Shown here piece after piece: positions 36,301 through 44,032 of a stretch of DNA of 64,000 bases. The stretch lies in contig JAHBVH010000020.1 in the NCBI GenBank assembly GCA_019637645.1, positions 1-64,000 on the forward strand. Reading direction: 5' to 3'. The stretch's first letter is position 1; the number at the start of each line of letters is the position of its first letter. The DNA is from Caldilineaceae bacterium. Lineage in GTDB: Bacteria; Chloroflexota; Anaerolineae; Caldilineales; Caldilineaceae. Below the pieces are notes generated by a model. It ran no database searches and was not told where the DNA came from. It was given only the letters and a program-made list of their open reading frames with translations. The position numbers and the translations under genes are program-made.

Positions 36301-37152
36301 GTTGCCGTTGTCATGAACGGCGACCCCACTGATCGTCACCCCTTGCGCACCATCGCGAACAAAAATACCGTGGTTGAGATTGTTGGCGACTTCGGTAGTC
36401 TGCCCACTTTGGGCCGCGTCGGTGAGGATGGTGATATTGGTCCCATCGGCAATAAAGAGCCCGTGATAGTTATGGTGAAACTTGCTGTTGACCACGCTGC
36501 CCGTGGCGCCGGTGGTTGGATCGGCGGGGTTTTGGCGTTTGACCCAAGCAACGCCGCTGGTGCTGCTGTTGGTGGCGTCGCCCAAATAGCCTAGATCACT
36601 GTCGCGAATATCCAAGCGCGATCCATTTTGGGCAACGATGTAGGCGCGGCCATTGCTGATCTCTTCATCAACTTGATTGTTGACGCTATCCCAAGCAACC
36701 ACCTTGATGCCCTCGATCAACAACTGGCCACCACCGTTGACCTGGATATAGGTCGGGCTGCCGACGGCCAGAATACTTTCCAGCCGGAGTTCGGTCATGC
36801 CTGCCGCGCGCGTTGCTTCGAGGCGACCGGTGGCGGCCACGACGATCCGCGCCTTGGTGAGCCAAACCCCGCCCCCTTGGTCAACGAGTACGTCTGGCGC
36901 ACCCGCCCCTGCCAAAGTCGCGGCCACGGCGGGCAAGGTGATGCTTTGGCTGCCAGGTATCGCCCCATTTAGGCTGCCAATGGTAATGATGTTGTTGCCA
37001 GGGTTATAGGTCACTTGGGGCGCGCCCTGGGCATAGACTTGGCTGCTCAACAAAAATGAGCAGAAGAACAGATAACTCGCCACAACGAGGCGGAGGCCCA
37101 ATGTTCGTTGTGCGCGAAAGGGATGGGGAGAGCGGTGTTGGGTTAAAGACAT
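33367..37152 (-). CDS. Secreted protein with two AlgG-like parallel beta-helix domains
   Basis: 1261-residue exported protein: signal peptide (about 18-42), then two similar halves. Each half begins with a GNGVW/GGGVWLTKA-type segment, then ISNGRAYIV or ISDGRAFIV, SDLGYLG or SEISYLG, then a long right-handed beta-helix of N-rich rungs (GNxxxxN, YGIxL). A small Ig-like AxxxLYSD segment follows each helix. The C-terminus is FYLFLPSIQR. The helices resemble the C-terminal part of the GT2 fusion gene at 46372, whose DPHD motif is here YARD (about 881-884) in the second half and FVRD (R266) in the first, so the catalytic His is replaced by Arg in both. It is probably a polysaccharide-binding or structurally altered paralogue rather than an active epimerase (inference). 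Confidence 0.85.
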   Translation of the reverse strand: MSLTQHRSPHPFRAQRTLGLRLVVASYLFFCSFLLSSQVYAQGAPQVTYNPGNNIITIGSLNGAIPGSQSITLPAVAATLAGAGAPDVLVDQGGGVWLTKARIVVAATGRLEATRAAGMTELRLESILAVGSPTYIQVNGGGQLLIEGIKVVAWDSVNNQVDEEISNGRAYIVAQNGSRLDIRDSDLGYLGDATNSSTSGVAWVKRQNPADPTTGATGSVVNSKFHHNYHGLFIADGTNITILTDAAQSGQTTEVANNLNHGIFVRDGAQGVTISGVAVHDNGNKGTNSGDGIVLYNNAVQNTIQSNTIYANARHGILLDNEANNNIVIGNTIYQQSDGLAVSDSDNNLIQNNHARNNRNGIRVSGALNNPAANNQLIGNLIEDSASDLGNAYGIYLYAHADNNLLRNNTILRSATYGIYIKSGANRLEGNVIREGKTGIALVGEAESMGQIPLLALAGSANVVISSTISNNTDIGIRVEGGVGNGIGADPTTGAPLVGNLIESNLGNGIFLKSTTAGDGSTDNWIVNNTIRTNGSSGIVVAGNVSLRNRLSQNRITNNAGSGIKLDGGAQQGILPPVISEIRADGQAIGTATANATIELYSDPGSEGESFLGTATADGSGAWAFQLPVGQDPKRVTALAIDSSGNSSAFSTASGSSVDLFTSVAVDEQNQPLIQLTGAGAVATLDKIQTLLGVANADLLQNLGNGVWRLNANLKVETEVTLNIGVDEGVTELQLRSAANPVSSTVDYAGFVYIRTHNGTININGAKIYGWDPILAKFDDTISDGRAFIVAKYGATLNITNSEISYLGSPAHSESYGVTWRDDAQSEISAASAAGILRTAVTGEVSHSKFHHNYVGVHLMQAGDLRLTNNEFYANLSYGFYARDHSRDTLLEGNLAYNNAAHGILLARGCTNFTLRNNKAYTNGASFAHGIVISQGSAPTAASVENLLEGNEAYDNRGYGINIEGSNNNEVRNNNLHNNQTGLTVEDGSTNNNIHDNTFRENASYGLQTRLGSNQNRLANNLATANSSYGFYLRSDGNQLVGNQVTGSTDVGIQIKPENAIPLQNNEVLSNTIFSNSGSGIDIRAATNTQVSHNRIESNGGHGVYLTDGAVGTAINENIIQGNALNGIRVNTALSYQNHWAANAIYGNQQGGIMLSAGANSNVPKPKITEIKGRTVVGRVNSPNATIELYSDAATQGRVFLGSTTADAAGNFALVVEGSFYAPANLTAIATDTQGNSSEFGESLVVQSEPLFYLFLPSIQR

Positions 37153-37515
37153 GCAATTTTCCTCTCAAAAATAGGGAACGCCTAAAGCAATGAAATTTTC
37201 GCTGCATCAGGCCCATGCGTAAGTTCTCCGTCGGGGAACGGTATTGGCACAAATTGTTCTTTCACGCGCAACTTCTGTACCATAACTGGAAGTTATTGTG
37301 TGAAACTATCGGCAAAACGGATGGGTTGAACCATCTTTTGTCGTATATGGTAGGTACGATAGGTGGGCTCTGTTAACAGTTAGTTAACTGAAGTTGACAA
37401 ATTCATTGCAAAAGGCAAGGGGTGCGCAGCGCGCGGCGTTTTAGACTGGGTTGTGAGCTATCGTGCTTTGGTCAGGGGGCGCCGTAGCTGGGGCTTCTGC
37501 GTAGCGTAGGGTAAA
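37153..37515. other. Intergenic region with dyads, upstream of the secreted beta-helix gene
   Basis: 363 nt. It must hold the promoter of the minus-strand beta-helix gene, but no convincing -35/-10 pair was found. A copy of the AGAACTTACGCA repeat lies on the minus strand at 37215-37226. TGTTAACA (37371-37378) is a palindrome overlapped by the perfect dyad CAGTTA-GT-TAACTG (37377-37390), a possible protein-binding site. No gene seen. Confidence 0.5.
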
Positions 37516-39915
37516 TTAGGAACGGTGGACAAAGCGGTGGAGGGCCTGAAAGGCGAGGGCGGGTTGATTGGGATCGCGCTCGGGGTTGCGCCCCGTGTTA
37601 TAGGTGATGATCAATTCCTGGCGCGCTCGTGTAATGCCAACATAGAGAAGGCGTAGCCGCTCTCCCGCCAGATCGAGACGGGCTTGTGCCGTCGCCTGGC
37701 TAGGCACATAGTCGTCGAGCGTACCCATGTGCAGCTGGCGCAGTTGGGCATCGGTTTCGGCAATGAGGTTGAGGCTATCGCGCGTATACCACCGTTCGCT
37801 ACGATATTTGTCATTGGCATTGCCACTGGGAAAGCCAAAATTATTGACAGCGGTGAGATAGACCCGATCCCACTCCAGCCCTTTGGCCGCGTGCATGGTA
37901 GCCACCGTCACTTGTCCAGGCTTGGGCTCAAAGCCTAACCCTTCTTCGGTAAAGCCAAGGATGCGGCGGCGATTTTGGGCGATATTTTCGAGCTCCCCGG
38001 CCAGATCCGGTAGCCGCCAGTTGGGGTTTTCTTGGCCCAATTTTGCTAATAGGACAGCCAAGCGGTGGGTCAACGCTAGATCGGCGGGCGTGGTAAAGAG
38101 ATCGTTACCCAGGGTGATCAATAGCTCGTCAATGGGCAACACCGTTGCGGCAGTCCAGCGGCGGAGATGGCTACGGAACTCTTCTGCCATCGTGTTCATG
38201 CCTTCGGCTTCGGCGAGCCACCCCAATGAATCGACCCAATCACGCTGGGCGGGAAAGAGAAAGGTCTCTGGTTCGCGCAGCTTGCGCAGTGCGGCTCCAA
38301 AGGTCGCCACTGGCTCAGGCACTTTGCTCTTCAACTCCGGCAGCGCCGCGGTGTTGTCCGCTGGCTCGTCCGCCGTTGCCTGTGCTTGTATGGCTGCAAC
38401 TTGACGGGGCCACCAGACATCCAACCAGACGCGCTCAAGGTGGGTGGCGACATGGGGTTGGGTAATATAGCTCAGGACCACCGACAGGGCTTGGGCCGCG
38501 GCCCGCGTCGCGCTGTTGGAGCGCAACAGGCTATCATCATAGGGCAGCCCCGCACGTTGGAGCGCTTCGGTTAGGTGAAAGCCGCGACTGTTTTCCGGCA
38601 CTAAGACCGCGATTGTCTTGTCCGTATGTTGGGGCAGCCAGCGTTTGAGGCTGGCAATGACAATTTCGCTCTCCTGTTCCGGTGTCAGGGCGCGGTCAAA
38701 GAGATAGACTGCGGGCTCACCCGGCGCGGGATTGGGTTGCGGGTCATCGGGGGCTGTTGGCTCAATATAGGGCGGGGCCAACGCTAGCCGTTGCGATAGG
38801 TGGGGATGTTGCTCGCGCGACCATTCGATTAAATAGTTGGCGAGTTCGATCACGGGTAGCGCACTCCGCCCCGAATTGGGTAGATCACGGGCCTGTGCTG
38901 GGTAGCGCGCAATAAATTCTTGCAAAAAGCGGGTATTGGCGCTGGTAAAGGTGGTGTTAATGGCTTGATTGGGGTCGCCGACGCGCACCCAATTGCCATG
39001 CCGAGCGGTCAGCCGCCGCAGCATCTCTTCTTGGAGCGCACTCGAATCTTGGGCTTCGTCTTCCAAGATATAAGGCCACCGATCTTGCAGCCGGAAAAGG
39101 TAGTCTTCATCGGCCTCCAATGCACGCAGGGCCAGCACAATCAAGTCATCAAAATCGACCGCACCGCGCACAAAGAGGCTGCGTTGGTAGTCGGCATACA
39201 GATGGAGCCCAAACTCTAGCAGCGGCCAGGTACCCGCTTGATGACGGAGCCGGGCCTGTAGTTCAAAGGGTTCGACGCGCAGCTCTTTGCCAACGCGAAT
39301 CACCAAGTTGGCAATATCAAGCGCATCTTCGATCAGATAGCGCTCGATCCGTCGAAAATTTTGGAGAAAGTCCGGGTGAAGATAGGGGCTGAAGAGATCG
39401 GGGTGGGTACGCAGATAGGCCAAGACGGCATCCCGCTTAATTTCATTGGCGGTACGCTCATCCACAATGTCAAAGCGCTCACTGAGCCCGACCAAGCCGG
39501 GGCGTTCCCGCACAATATCGTGGGCCAGCCCATGGAGGGTGCGTACACGATAGCCGACGCCGGGTAGTAGCCCCTGTCGCTGACGGAGGAAATGACTGAT
39601 CCGGCTGCGAAAATTTTCAACGGCGCTGTTGGTAAAGGTCACGACCAGCACTTCATGCTCATCCTGCACCGCGGCAGGCCGGTCGGTATTGGCCAGGCGT
39701 TCGACCAACTGGGCGGCCAGCAGACTTAAGGTGAAGGTTTTGCCACTGCCCGGGACCGCGCTGACCCCCATGGGACCTTCTTGATAGGCCAGAATGCGGG
39801 CTTGGGCTGGGCGTGGCGTAAAGGCGGGTGGGGTGGGGGTGGCAGCCGGTGTCGAGCCTTGGGCCGAAGATATGGTGGCTGGCGGCGCGCTCCGGGGCTG
39901 CTGTTGTGTGCTCAT
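37516..39915 (-). CDS. UvrD/PcrA-like superfamily 1 DNA helicase
   Basis: 799-residue 3'-5' DNA helicase. After a disordered Ser/Pro/Ala-rich N-terminus (about 1-35), motifs appear in order: Q-motif region PAQARILAYQ, Walker A SAVPGSGKTFTL, TFTNSAVENFRSR (Ia), TLHGLA, EDEAQDSS (II), VGDPNQAIN (III), VTVATMHAAKGLEWDRVYL (V) and RLLYVGITRARQEL (VI). All are present, so it should be active. The YADYQ...AVDFDDLIVLAL region fits the UvrD/Rep group. It is the last gene of a small operon with an SH3-domain protein and a 93-residue protein. Role in DNA repair is presumed; the pairing with an SH3 membrane protein is unusual. Confidence 0.94.
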   Translation of the reverse strand: MSTQQQPRSAPPATISSAQGSTPAATPTPPAFTPRPAQARILAYQEGPMGVSAVPGSGKTFTLSLLAAQLVERLANTDRPAAVQDEHEVLVVTFTNSAVENFRSRISHFLRQRQGLLPGVGYRVRTLHGLAHDIVRERPGLVGLSERFDIVDERTANEIKRDAVLAYLRTHPDLFSPYLHPDFLQNFRRIERYLIEDALDIANLVIRVGKELRVEPFELQARLRHQAGTWPLLEFGLHLYADYQRSLFVRGAVDFDDLIVLALRALEADEDYLFRLQDRWPYILEDEAQDSSALQEEMLRRLTARHGNWVRVGDPNQAINTTFTSANTRFLQEFIARYPAQARDLPNSGRSALPVIELANYLIEWSREQHPHLSQRLALAPPYIEPTAPDDPQPNPAPGEPAVYLFDRALTPEQESEIVIASLKRWLPQHTDKTIAVLVPENSRGFHLTEALQRAGLPYDDSLLRSNSATRAAAQALSVVLSYITQPHVATHLERVWLDVWWPRQVAAIQAQATADEPADNTAALPELKSKVPEPVATFGAALRKLREPETFLFPAQRDWVDSLGWLAEAEGMNTMAEEFRSHLRRWTAATVLPIDELLITLGNDLFTTPADLALTHRLAVLLAKLGQENPNWRLPDLAGELENIAQNRRRILGFTEEGLGFEPKPGQVTVATMHAAKGLEWDRVYLTAVNNFGFPSGNANDKYRSERWYTRDSLNLIAETDAQLRQLHMGTLDDYVPSQATAQARLDLAGERLRLLYVGITRARQELIITYNTGRNPERDPNQPALAFQALHRFVHRS

Positions 39916-40010
39916 GCTGGTCTGCTGCTTCGCTACTATGGTCTATTGCTACCCTGAATCCTTGCGTTAGCGCCTGATCCGGGCAATGGACGCACGCTTG
40001 TGAACGCAGC

Positions 40011-40634
40011 CTATTGGCCCAGAATCTGTACCCCGCTGCCGGTTGCCTCGGCTGTCCAACCTTCGATCGTCCGTCCGCCGCTGCCGGTATAGCGAATATG
40101 CCACCAGACCAGATTATCGGCAGAAAGGGGGCCATCTAAGATCGTGACCGTCTCACCAGGTTGCATTTGGGCCAGAATATCGCTATCGGATTTGCCGAGG
40201 TGGCCGGGCGTTTGCCGAATATTGACACGGCTGTTGGTCATATTGCGCACGGGTTGCCCAATGGCAAAGAGCCCGCTACTGCTCTGGCTGGCTGTGGCCC
40301 CGCTCACGGTGGCATCTGGCGTCGCGGTGGGCGTCACCTGCGGTGGCCGCCAAGCTGGCTCGCCCCCTTGTAGGCTAGCGAGATCGATCCGGTTCAGCCC
40401 CGTGCTCAGGACAAGGCCACCACAACTGACCAGGCTTAATAATAAGAAACTGGTCAAAAAGCCGATCCAAAAGAGCCGACGACCAGCCGAAGCCCTAGTG
40501 ACTGGGCGTCGTTCGGGCGCCGGTGGTGGCACGGTTGCCGGTACATACTCAGCCGTCTGTGGACGCGCCAACTGATTGGGCTGGGCGGGTGGCCGGGGAC
40601 GCTGCGGGGGCGGTGTGGATGGCAATTGGGTCAT
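40011..40634 (-). CDS. Membrane-anchored bacterial SH3-domain protein
   Basis: 207-residue protein. The N-terminus is a Pro/Gln/Arg-rich cytosolic segment (about 1-50), then one transmembrane helix (RLFWIGFLTSFLLLSLVSCGGLVL, about 52-75), a Ser/Thr/Ala linker, and a C-terminal SH3-like beta barrel (about 130-207: SRVNIRQTPG, MQPGETVTILDGP, WWHIRYTG, EGWTAEATGSG). The topology places the SH3 domain outside the cell, where such domains often bind cell-wall peptides. It lies 95 nt upstream of the helicase and 10 nt downstream of a small gene. Function unknown. Confidence 0.82.
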   Translation of the reverse strand: MTQLPSTPPPQRPRPPAQPNQLARPQTAEYVPATVPPPAPERRPVTRASAGRRLFWIGFLTSFLLLSLVSCGGLVLSTGLNRIDLASLQGGEPAWRPPQVTPTATPDATVSGATASQSSSGLFAIGQPVRNMTNSRVNIRQTPGHLGKSDSDILAQMQPGETVTILDGPLSADNLVWWHIRYTGSGGRTIEGWTAEATGSGVQILGQ

Positions 40635-40644
40635 GCGGTGCCTG

Positions 40645-40926
40645 TTATAGTGAACCTAGTACACGCAAGACGCCAACCGCGTTCCCTTTGCTGTCGATAC
40701 TTGTATGTTGAAGGAGAACTTCGGTTTTTCGACCATCCTCAAGCTGCATTGTCAGCTTTTCATCGCGGTGCAGTTCGAGCATGGTGCGCCCCGCATTCAG
40801 CTTGGGGGTGGAAAAAGCGACACGATAGGGGCTTTTGCTGTGATTGTCGTTCATTTGAACGATTTTGACATCTTCTAAAACGGCAACCGGAGCTTTTTGA
40901 TTCTTAAGATAGAGCGTTGCTTTCAT
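40645..40926 (-). CDS. Small conserved-looking protein, function unknown
   Basis: 93-residue protein that I do not recognise. It starts at ATG with AGGAG 13 nt upstream and predicts as mostly beta strand, with a charged middle (ELHRDEKLTMQLEDGRKTEVLLQ). The pattern of short strands and DGR/GN turns suggests a small beta barrel or PilZ-like fold, but no family signature is visible. It lies 10 nt before the SH3-protein gene on the same strand, so they are probably co-transcribed. Codon use looks coding (no internal stops in an otherwise low-ORF stretch). Confidence 0.6.
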   Translation of the reverse strand: MKATLYLKNQKAPVAVLEDVKIVQMNDNHSKSPYRVAFSTPKLNAGRTMLELHRDEKLTMQLEDGRKTEVLLQHTSIDSKGNAVGVLRVLGSL

Positions 40927-41150
40927 AATCGATGCTACTCTCCTGCTGACCAGCGGCCAACATCTATCCCACTGGTAAAAATAAAATAGGATAAGCTTGT
41001 AAGCGTTGTTCCTTACACATAGCGCAAGCCGGTGGCCGATACATGCGACCGCGGCGGCCGATGCCGTCCCCTACTTGGGTTGCCAAAAAAGCAACAACGT
41101 TGTTTTTTATTGTAGCAAAGATGATCCTATTCAGCCAAACTTTATAGGAC

Positions 41151-41201
41151 TAGGCGTTACGCATGACCAGACCTGTCAGGTTTTCCAAAGCTGACAGGTC
41201 T
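41151..41201. repeat. Dispersed palindromic repeat (TTACGCA plus ACCTGTCAG hairpin)
   Basis: TAGGCGTTACGCA is followed by AGACCTGTCAG (41169-41179), an 11-nt loop and its perfect reverse complement CTGACAGGTCT (41191-41201). It shares both cores with the elements at 15644 and 62503. Confidence 0.75.
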
Positions 41202-41296
41202 CTGTCTAATGCCTCGTGATGATGACGTAGGCAGGGCCGCGTTTTCTGTGGCTAGACGCGCGGCATAGCCACTATACGCAGGCCTGGCGAATCGTG

Positions 41297-41302
41297 TATA
41301 AT
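41297..41302 (+). promoter_or_regulatory. Candidate -10 box of the flavin reductase gene
   Basis: TATAAT 41 nt upstream of the GTG start codon. There is no recognisable TTGACA at 17 nt, so an activator or a weak promoter is likely. Confidence 0.4.
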
Positions 41303-41343
41303 AGGCCAGAACAATTTACTCTCAAAGCATAAGGAAGATAGCC

Positions 41344-41844
41344 GTGATCGATCTACAAATTTTCAAGAATACGTTGTCGCACTGGGCTAGTGGTGTGACG
41401 GTGGTGACAACGAAAACCGGGGATGAGTTGGTCGGCATGACCGCCAGCTCTTTTTCGAGCGTGAGTGTGAGCCCACCGCAGATTTTGGTCTGTATTGCGC
41501 AGAAGCTCCACACCTATCAGGCGATCTCCGCCAGTGGCTTCTTTGCCGTGAATATTTTAGCTGTAACGCAAGTTGAGTGGGGTATGCGTTTTGCTGGCAT
41601 GATCCCAGGGGTGACCGATCGTTTTCAGGGGATACCGCTCCAAACGGCAGTGACCGGCGCACCCATCCTGCCCGATGTGCAGGGGTGGCTCGACTGTCGC
41701 GTGGCGCATGCCTATGCTGGCGGCGATCATACGATTTTCGTGGGTGAGGTCGTGGCGGGGGCTGTCAATGAGGCGGCCATGCCACTGCTCTACTATCATC
41801 GCAATTGGCGGCAATTGGCCGAGCAAATCCCCACCCAAGGCTAG
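41344..41844 (+). CDS. Flavin reductase-like (FMN-binding) protein
   Basis: 166-residue protein of the flavin reductase/FMN-binding split-barrel family, which supplies reduced FMN to monooxygenases or acts as an NAD(P)H:flavin oxidoreductase. Family pieces are SHWASGVTVVTTK, GMTASSFSSVSVSPPQILVCI, SGFFAVNIL and the GGDHTIFVGEVVAG end. Normal length. The GTG start is supported by AAGGA 8 nt upstream. It is a single gene, convergent with the propeller protein; its partner monooxygenase is not in the window. Confidence 0.93.
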   Translation: MIDLQIFKNTLSHWASGVTVVTTKTGDELVGMTASSFSSVSVSPPQILVCIAQKLHTYQAISASGFFAVNILAVTQVEWGMRFAGMIPGVTDRFQGIPLQTAVTGAPILPDVQGWLDCRVAHAYAGGDHTIFVGEVVAGAVNEAAMPLLYYHRNWRQLAEQIPTQG

Positions 41845-41855
41845 TGACCCGTTTG

Positions 41856-41886
41856 CACCGGACTGGTTTGCAGAACTGGTCCGGTG
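41856..41886. terminator. Stem-loop between convergent genes
   Basis: CACCGGAC and GTCCGGTG form a perfect 8-bp stem around 15 nt. It is between the flavin reductase stop and the propeller-protein stop. T-runs are absent, so termination is a guess from location. Confidence 0.45.
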
Positions 41887-41918
41887 TGGCCGCCTCAACG
41901 CCTCTGGCAAACCGTTTC

Positions 41919-43514
41919 TTAGCGAACGCCAACGGTTAACCAGCGCTGGAGCAAGAATTTGGTGACGACATAGACACTCACCACGGTTAGCAGGATCAGG
42001 AGTGCCCGCAGATCCGAGCCGTGTTGTGACAAGGGCTGGAGCAGCGTCGTCAAGGTCGGCACGGCTTGCCACAGATTGGTAGGCCAAGCAAGATAGCTCA
42101 TGAGAAAAATAGACATCGGTTGTCCTTCACCTGCCAATGGCGTGGGTTTGAACACAGTTGGGCGCACCAACTGGGCAAAGCGGATGGGGTGGGTTGTCGG
42201 TTGGGCTTCCAGCCACACCACGTCGATTTGATTCGGGCTCTGGGTGAGGTCGCGGCGGAGGCTAGGATAGAGCTGATTCGCTCCGGGGGCAGAACGGACA
42301 GGGTCACTCCAGCCAGCCGCGCTTTTGACGATATAGGCCAGCGAGCCTGTCGTGGGTGCATCTTGGGGGAACCCATAGGGGTCGGTGGTCTCTTGCCAAG
42401 TGATCCAGACCGCGTGGGTTTGGTCAATGGCAATGCTGGGATAGGTTTGGGCTACGCCGAGTTGGGGGGCGATGCGCACGGGGCTTTGCCAAGGGGCTGC
42501 GGCCAATGTCGTGTAATAGATCTGGGCGTTGGTGTCTTGCGGCGTTGTCGCCCACATGGGCAATTGCCGCCACACGATATGGACTGTGCCATCCGCGTCA
42601 ATGGCCGCGGCGACATGGCGCTGATCCTGAGGTGAAGCCGCGAGGGAACGCCAGCGAGCCCAATACTTGCCGCCAGTGGTTGACGACGTATAGAGAATTT
42701 GTTGGCGTCCTTGCACACTTCCATAGGCTAAAAGATAGAGTGTATCCCCGGTTGTGACCAAGGTTGGGCGGCTATGGCTATGGTTGGCTGGCGCGACGTT
42801 GATCCAGTCGCTCCAGGTTTGACCATTGTCGTTGGAGCGACTGAATTTGATCTGGGCTGTTTTGGTGTACCACCCATCCTTCCCTTCCCAAACCACATAG
42901 AGCTGATCAGTGCGATCAATAAAAAGGGTGGGATGTTCCTGCCAAAGGTCTTGATTTTGGTAGCCGGGCACAACACTGAGGTTGCGCCAAGCCGACCAAC
43001 TGTTGCCACCATCGGTAGAACGCACATATTTGATCTGATTTTCCTCTTCAGCCAGCGTTGATGCATCGGCGCCATACCAAACTACATGGAGCCGATCCTG
43101 GCTATCAATCCCAATCGCCGCGACCCGCTGATTAAAATCGCCGACGCTTTCAATGGGGCGGCCCGCATTGACAACGGTCCAATGCGCACCATTATCGGCT
43201 GATTTCGCGACAAAAATATGATAGGCCGTCACTCGATGTAGCTTATATTTTTTGCGATAGGCGACATAAAGCTGTCCTTGGGAGTCCCGCACAATTTTAC
43301 GGCTATCCGTATATCCCATTGCCTTGATGTTTTGGGTGTAGTCGATGATGGGTAGTTCAGCTTGGGCGCGTACGATGGGGGCACCGTGGCAAGCGCCCAA
43401 GCTGAACAAGAGCGCACCACAAAGGCCAAGCAGCCACCGCCACGCGGGGAAGTGAATAGTGTTTACTGGAAAAACATGTAAGAATTGAGACAACCGTCCC
43501 TGTTTTTGAGACAT
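41919..43514 (-). CDS. Secreted BNR/sialidase-like beta-propeller protein with C-terminal membrane helix
   Basis: About 531-residue exported protein. The N-terminal hydrophobic segment (WLLGLCGALLFSLGACHG, about 27-46) looks like a signal with a Cys in a lipobox-like place. The rest repeats Asp-box (BNR) units: SADNGAHW, STDGGNSW, SNDNGQTW and a broken STTGGKYW, each on a four-stranded blade of a six-bladed propeller. A C-terminal helix (ALLILLTVVSVYVVTKFLL) may anchor it, so it would be a membrane-bound, outward-facing propeller. Asp boxes occur in sialidases but also in many non-enzymes; the Arg triad of sialidases was not identified, so enzymatic activity is not claimed. The start at 43514 (MSQKQGRL) is preferred to one 16 codons upstream. 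Confidence 0.78.
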   Translation of the reverse strand: MSQKQGRLSQFLHVFPVNTIHFPAWRWLLGLCGALLFSLGACHGAPIVRAQAELPIIDYTQNIKAMGYTDSRKIVRDSQGQLYVAYRKKYKLHRVTAYHIFVAKSADNGAHWTVVNAGRPIESVGDFNQRVAAIGIDSQDRLHVVWYGADASTLAEEENQIKYVRSTDGGNSWSAWRNLSVVPGYQNQDLWQEHPTLFIDRTDQLYVVWEGKDGWYTKTAQIKFSRSNDNGQTWSDWINVAPANHSHSRPTLVTTGDTLYLLAYGSVQGRQQILYTSSTTGGKYWARWRSLAASPQDQRHVAAAIDADGTVHIVWRQLPMWATTPQDTNAQIYYTTLAAAPWQSPVRIAPQLGVAQTYPSIAIDQTHAVWITWQETTDPYGFPQDAPTTGSLAYIVKSAAGWSDPVRSAPGANQLYPSLRRDLTQSPNQIDVVWLEAQPTTHPIRFAQLVRPTVFKPTPLAGEGQPMSIFLMSYLAWPTNLWQAVPTLTTLLQPLSQHGSDLRALLILLTVVSVYVVTKFLLQRWLTVGVR

Positions 43515-44032
43515 CGTGTTTCGCGGCCCTATGCTATGCTGGTGGCATTCAACTGAGTGCAATGGCCGCGCCGGGGGCGCGCCGGTGGGTAGTGCGAGGC
43601 AAACGACAGCCGTGTCCTCTGTCTACGACAAAAGACTTATGTTGGTGGGCAAGAGGATGGGATGAAGGGTGATCATCAGTATCGAAGTTACACAGTTGAC
43701 TGGCGTGACCAGAGACCTGACTGCGTCTAGCGTTGGCGGTTGTGGGAACCACAGAGCCAACCAATGACAGGTTTTGCGTTGGCGGTTGTGGGAACCACAG
43801 AGCCAACCAATGACAAGCTCTGGCCCAAGTACGTAACACCTAAAGTAGTAATCCCAATTCCCTGTGCGTGCATCAGACTGCTTACATTTTACTGAATACT
43901 GCCTGTTTAGCAATCGGTCATTTGGCTTAATCATGACCAGCAATTGAATAGGGGGTGGGGCATGAAAAATGTAAGCTGGCGGCGCGTGGCTAAGGGCGTA
44001 TGCGCTGGGTTGGCTAGCTCACTGCGCAGTGC
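43515..44032. other. Intergenic region with a direct repeat
   Basis: 518 nt between two secreted-protein genes. The main feature is the 39-bp direct repeat at 43731 and 43777 (separate entry). No ORF with a ribosome site or recognisable product is present, and no promoter could be assigned with confidence. Confidence 0.5.
43731..43815. repeat. Two perfect 39-bp direct repeats, each a potential hairpin
   Basis: The 39-nt unit starting CGTTGGCGGTTGTGGGAACC is present at 43731-43769 and again at 43777-43815, separated by 7 nt (period 46). Inside each, GTTGGC pairs with GCCAAC and TGTGG with CCACA, so each copy can fold into a hairpin. A 7-nt gap is too short to be a CRISPR spacer. Confidence 0.92.

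Larger units (their letters stand above)
40927..41343. other. Intergenic region with a dispersed palindromic repeat
   Basis: 417 nt between the divergent 93-residue-protein gene and the flavin reductase gene. It contains a repeat element at about 41151-41201 (described separately) and the candidate -10 of the flavin reductase at 41297. No further gene or RNA was recognised. Confidence 0.5.

Noticed and set aside
35260..36594. 444-codon open frame on the plus strand opposite the secreted beta-helix gene
   Set aside because: It arises from the repetitive codon use of the beta-helix rungs and gives a low-complexity translation without a recognised domain.
41919..43514. True sialidase
   Set aside because: Asp boxes are visible, but the Arg triad and catalytic Tyr/Glu of sialidases could not be identified, so only a BNR propeller is claimed.
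43731..43815. Possible CRISPR array
   Set aside because: Only two units with a 7-nt gap, no further repeats, no cas genes nearby; CRISPR spacers are normally near 30 nt.
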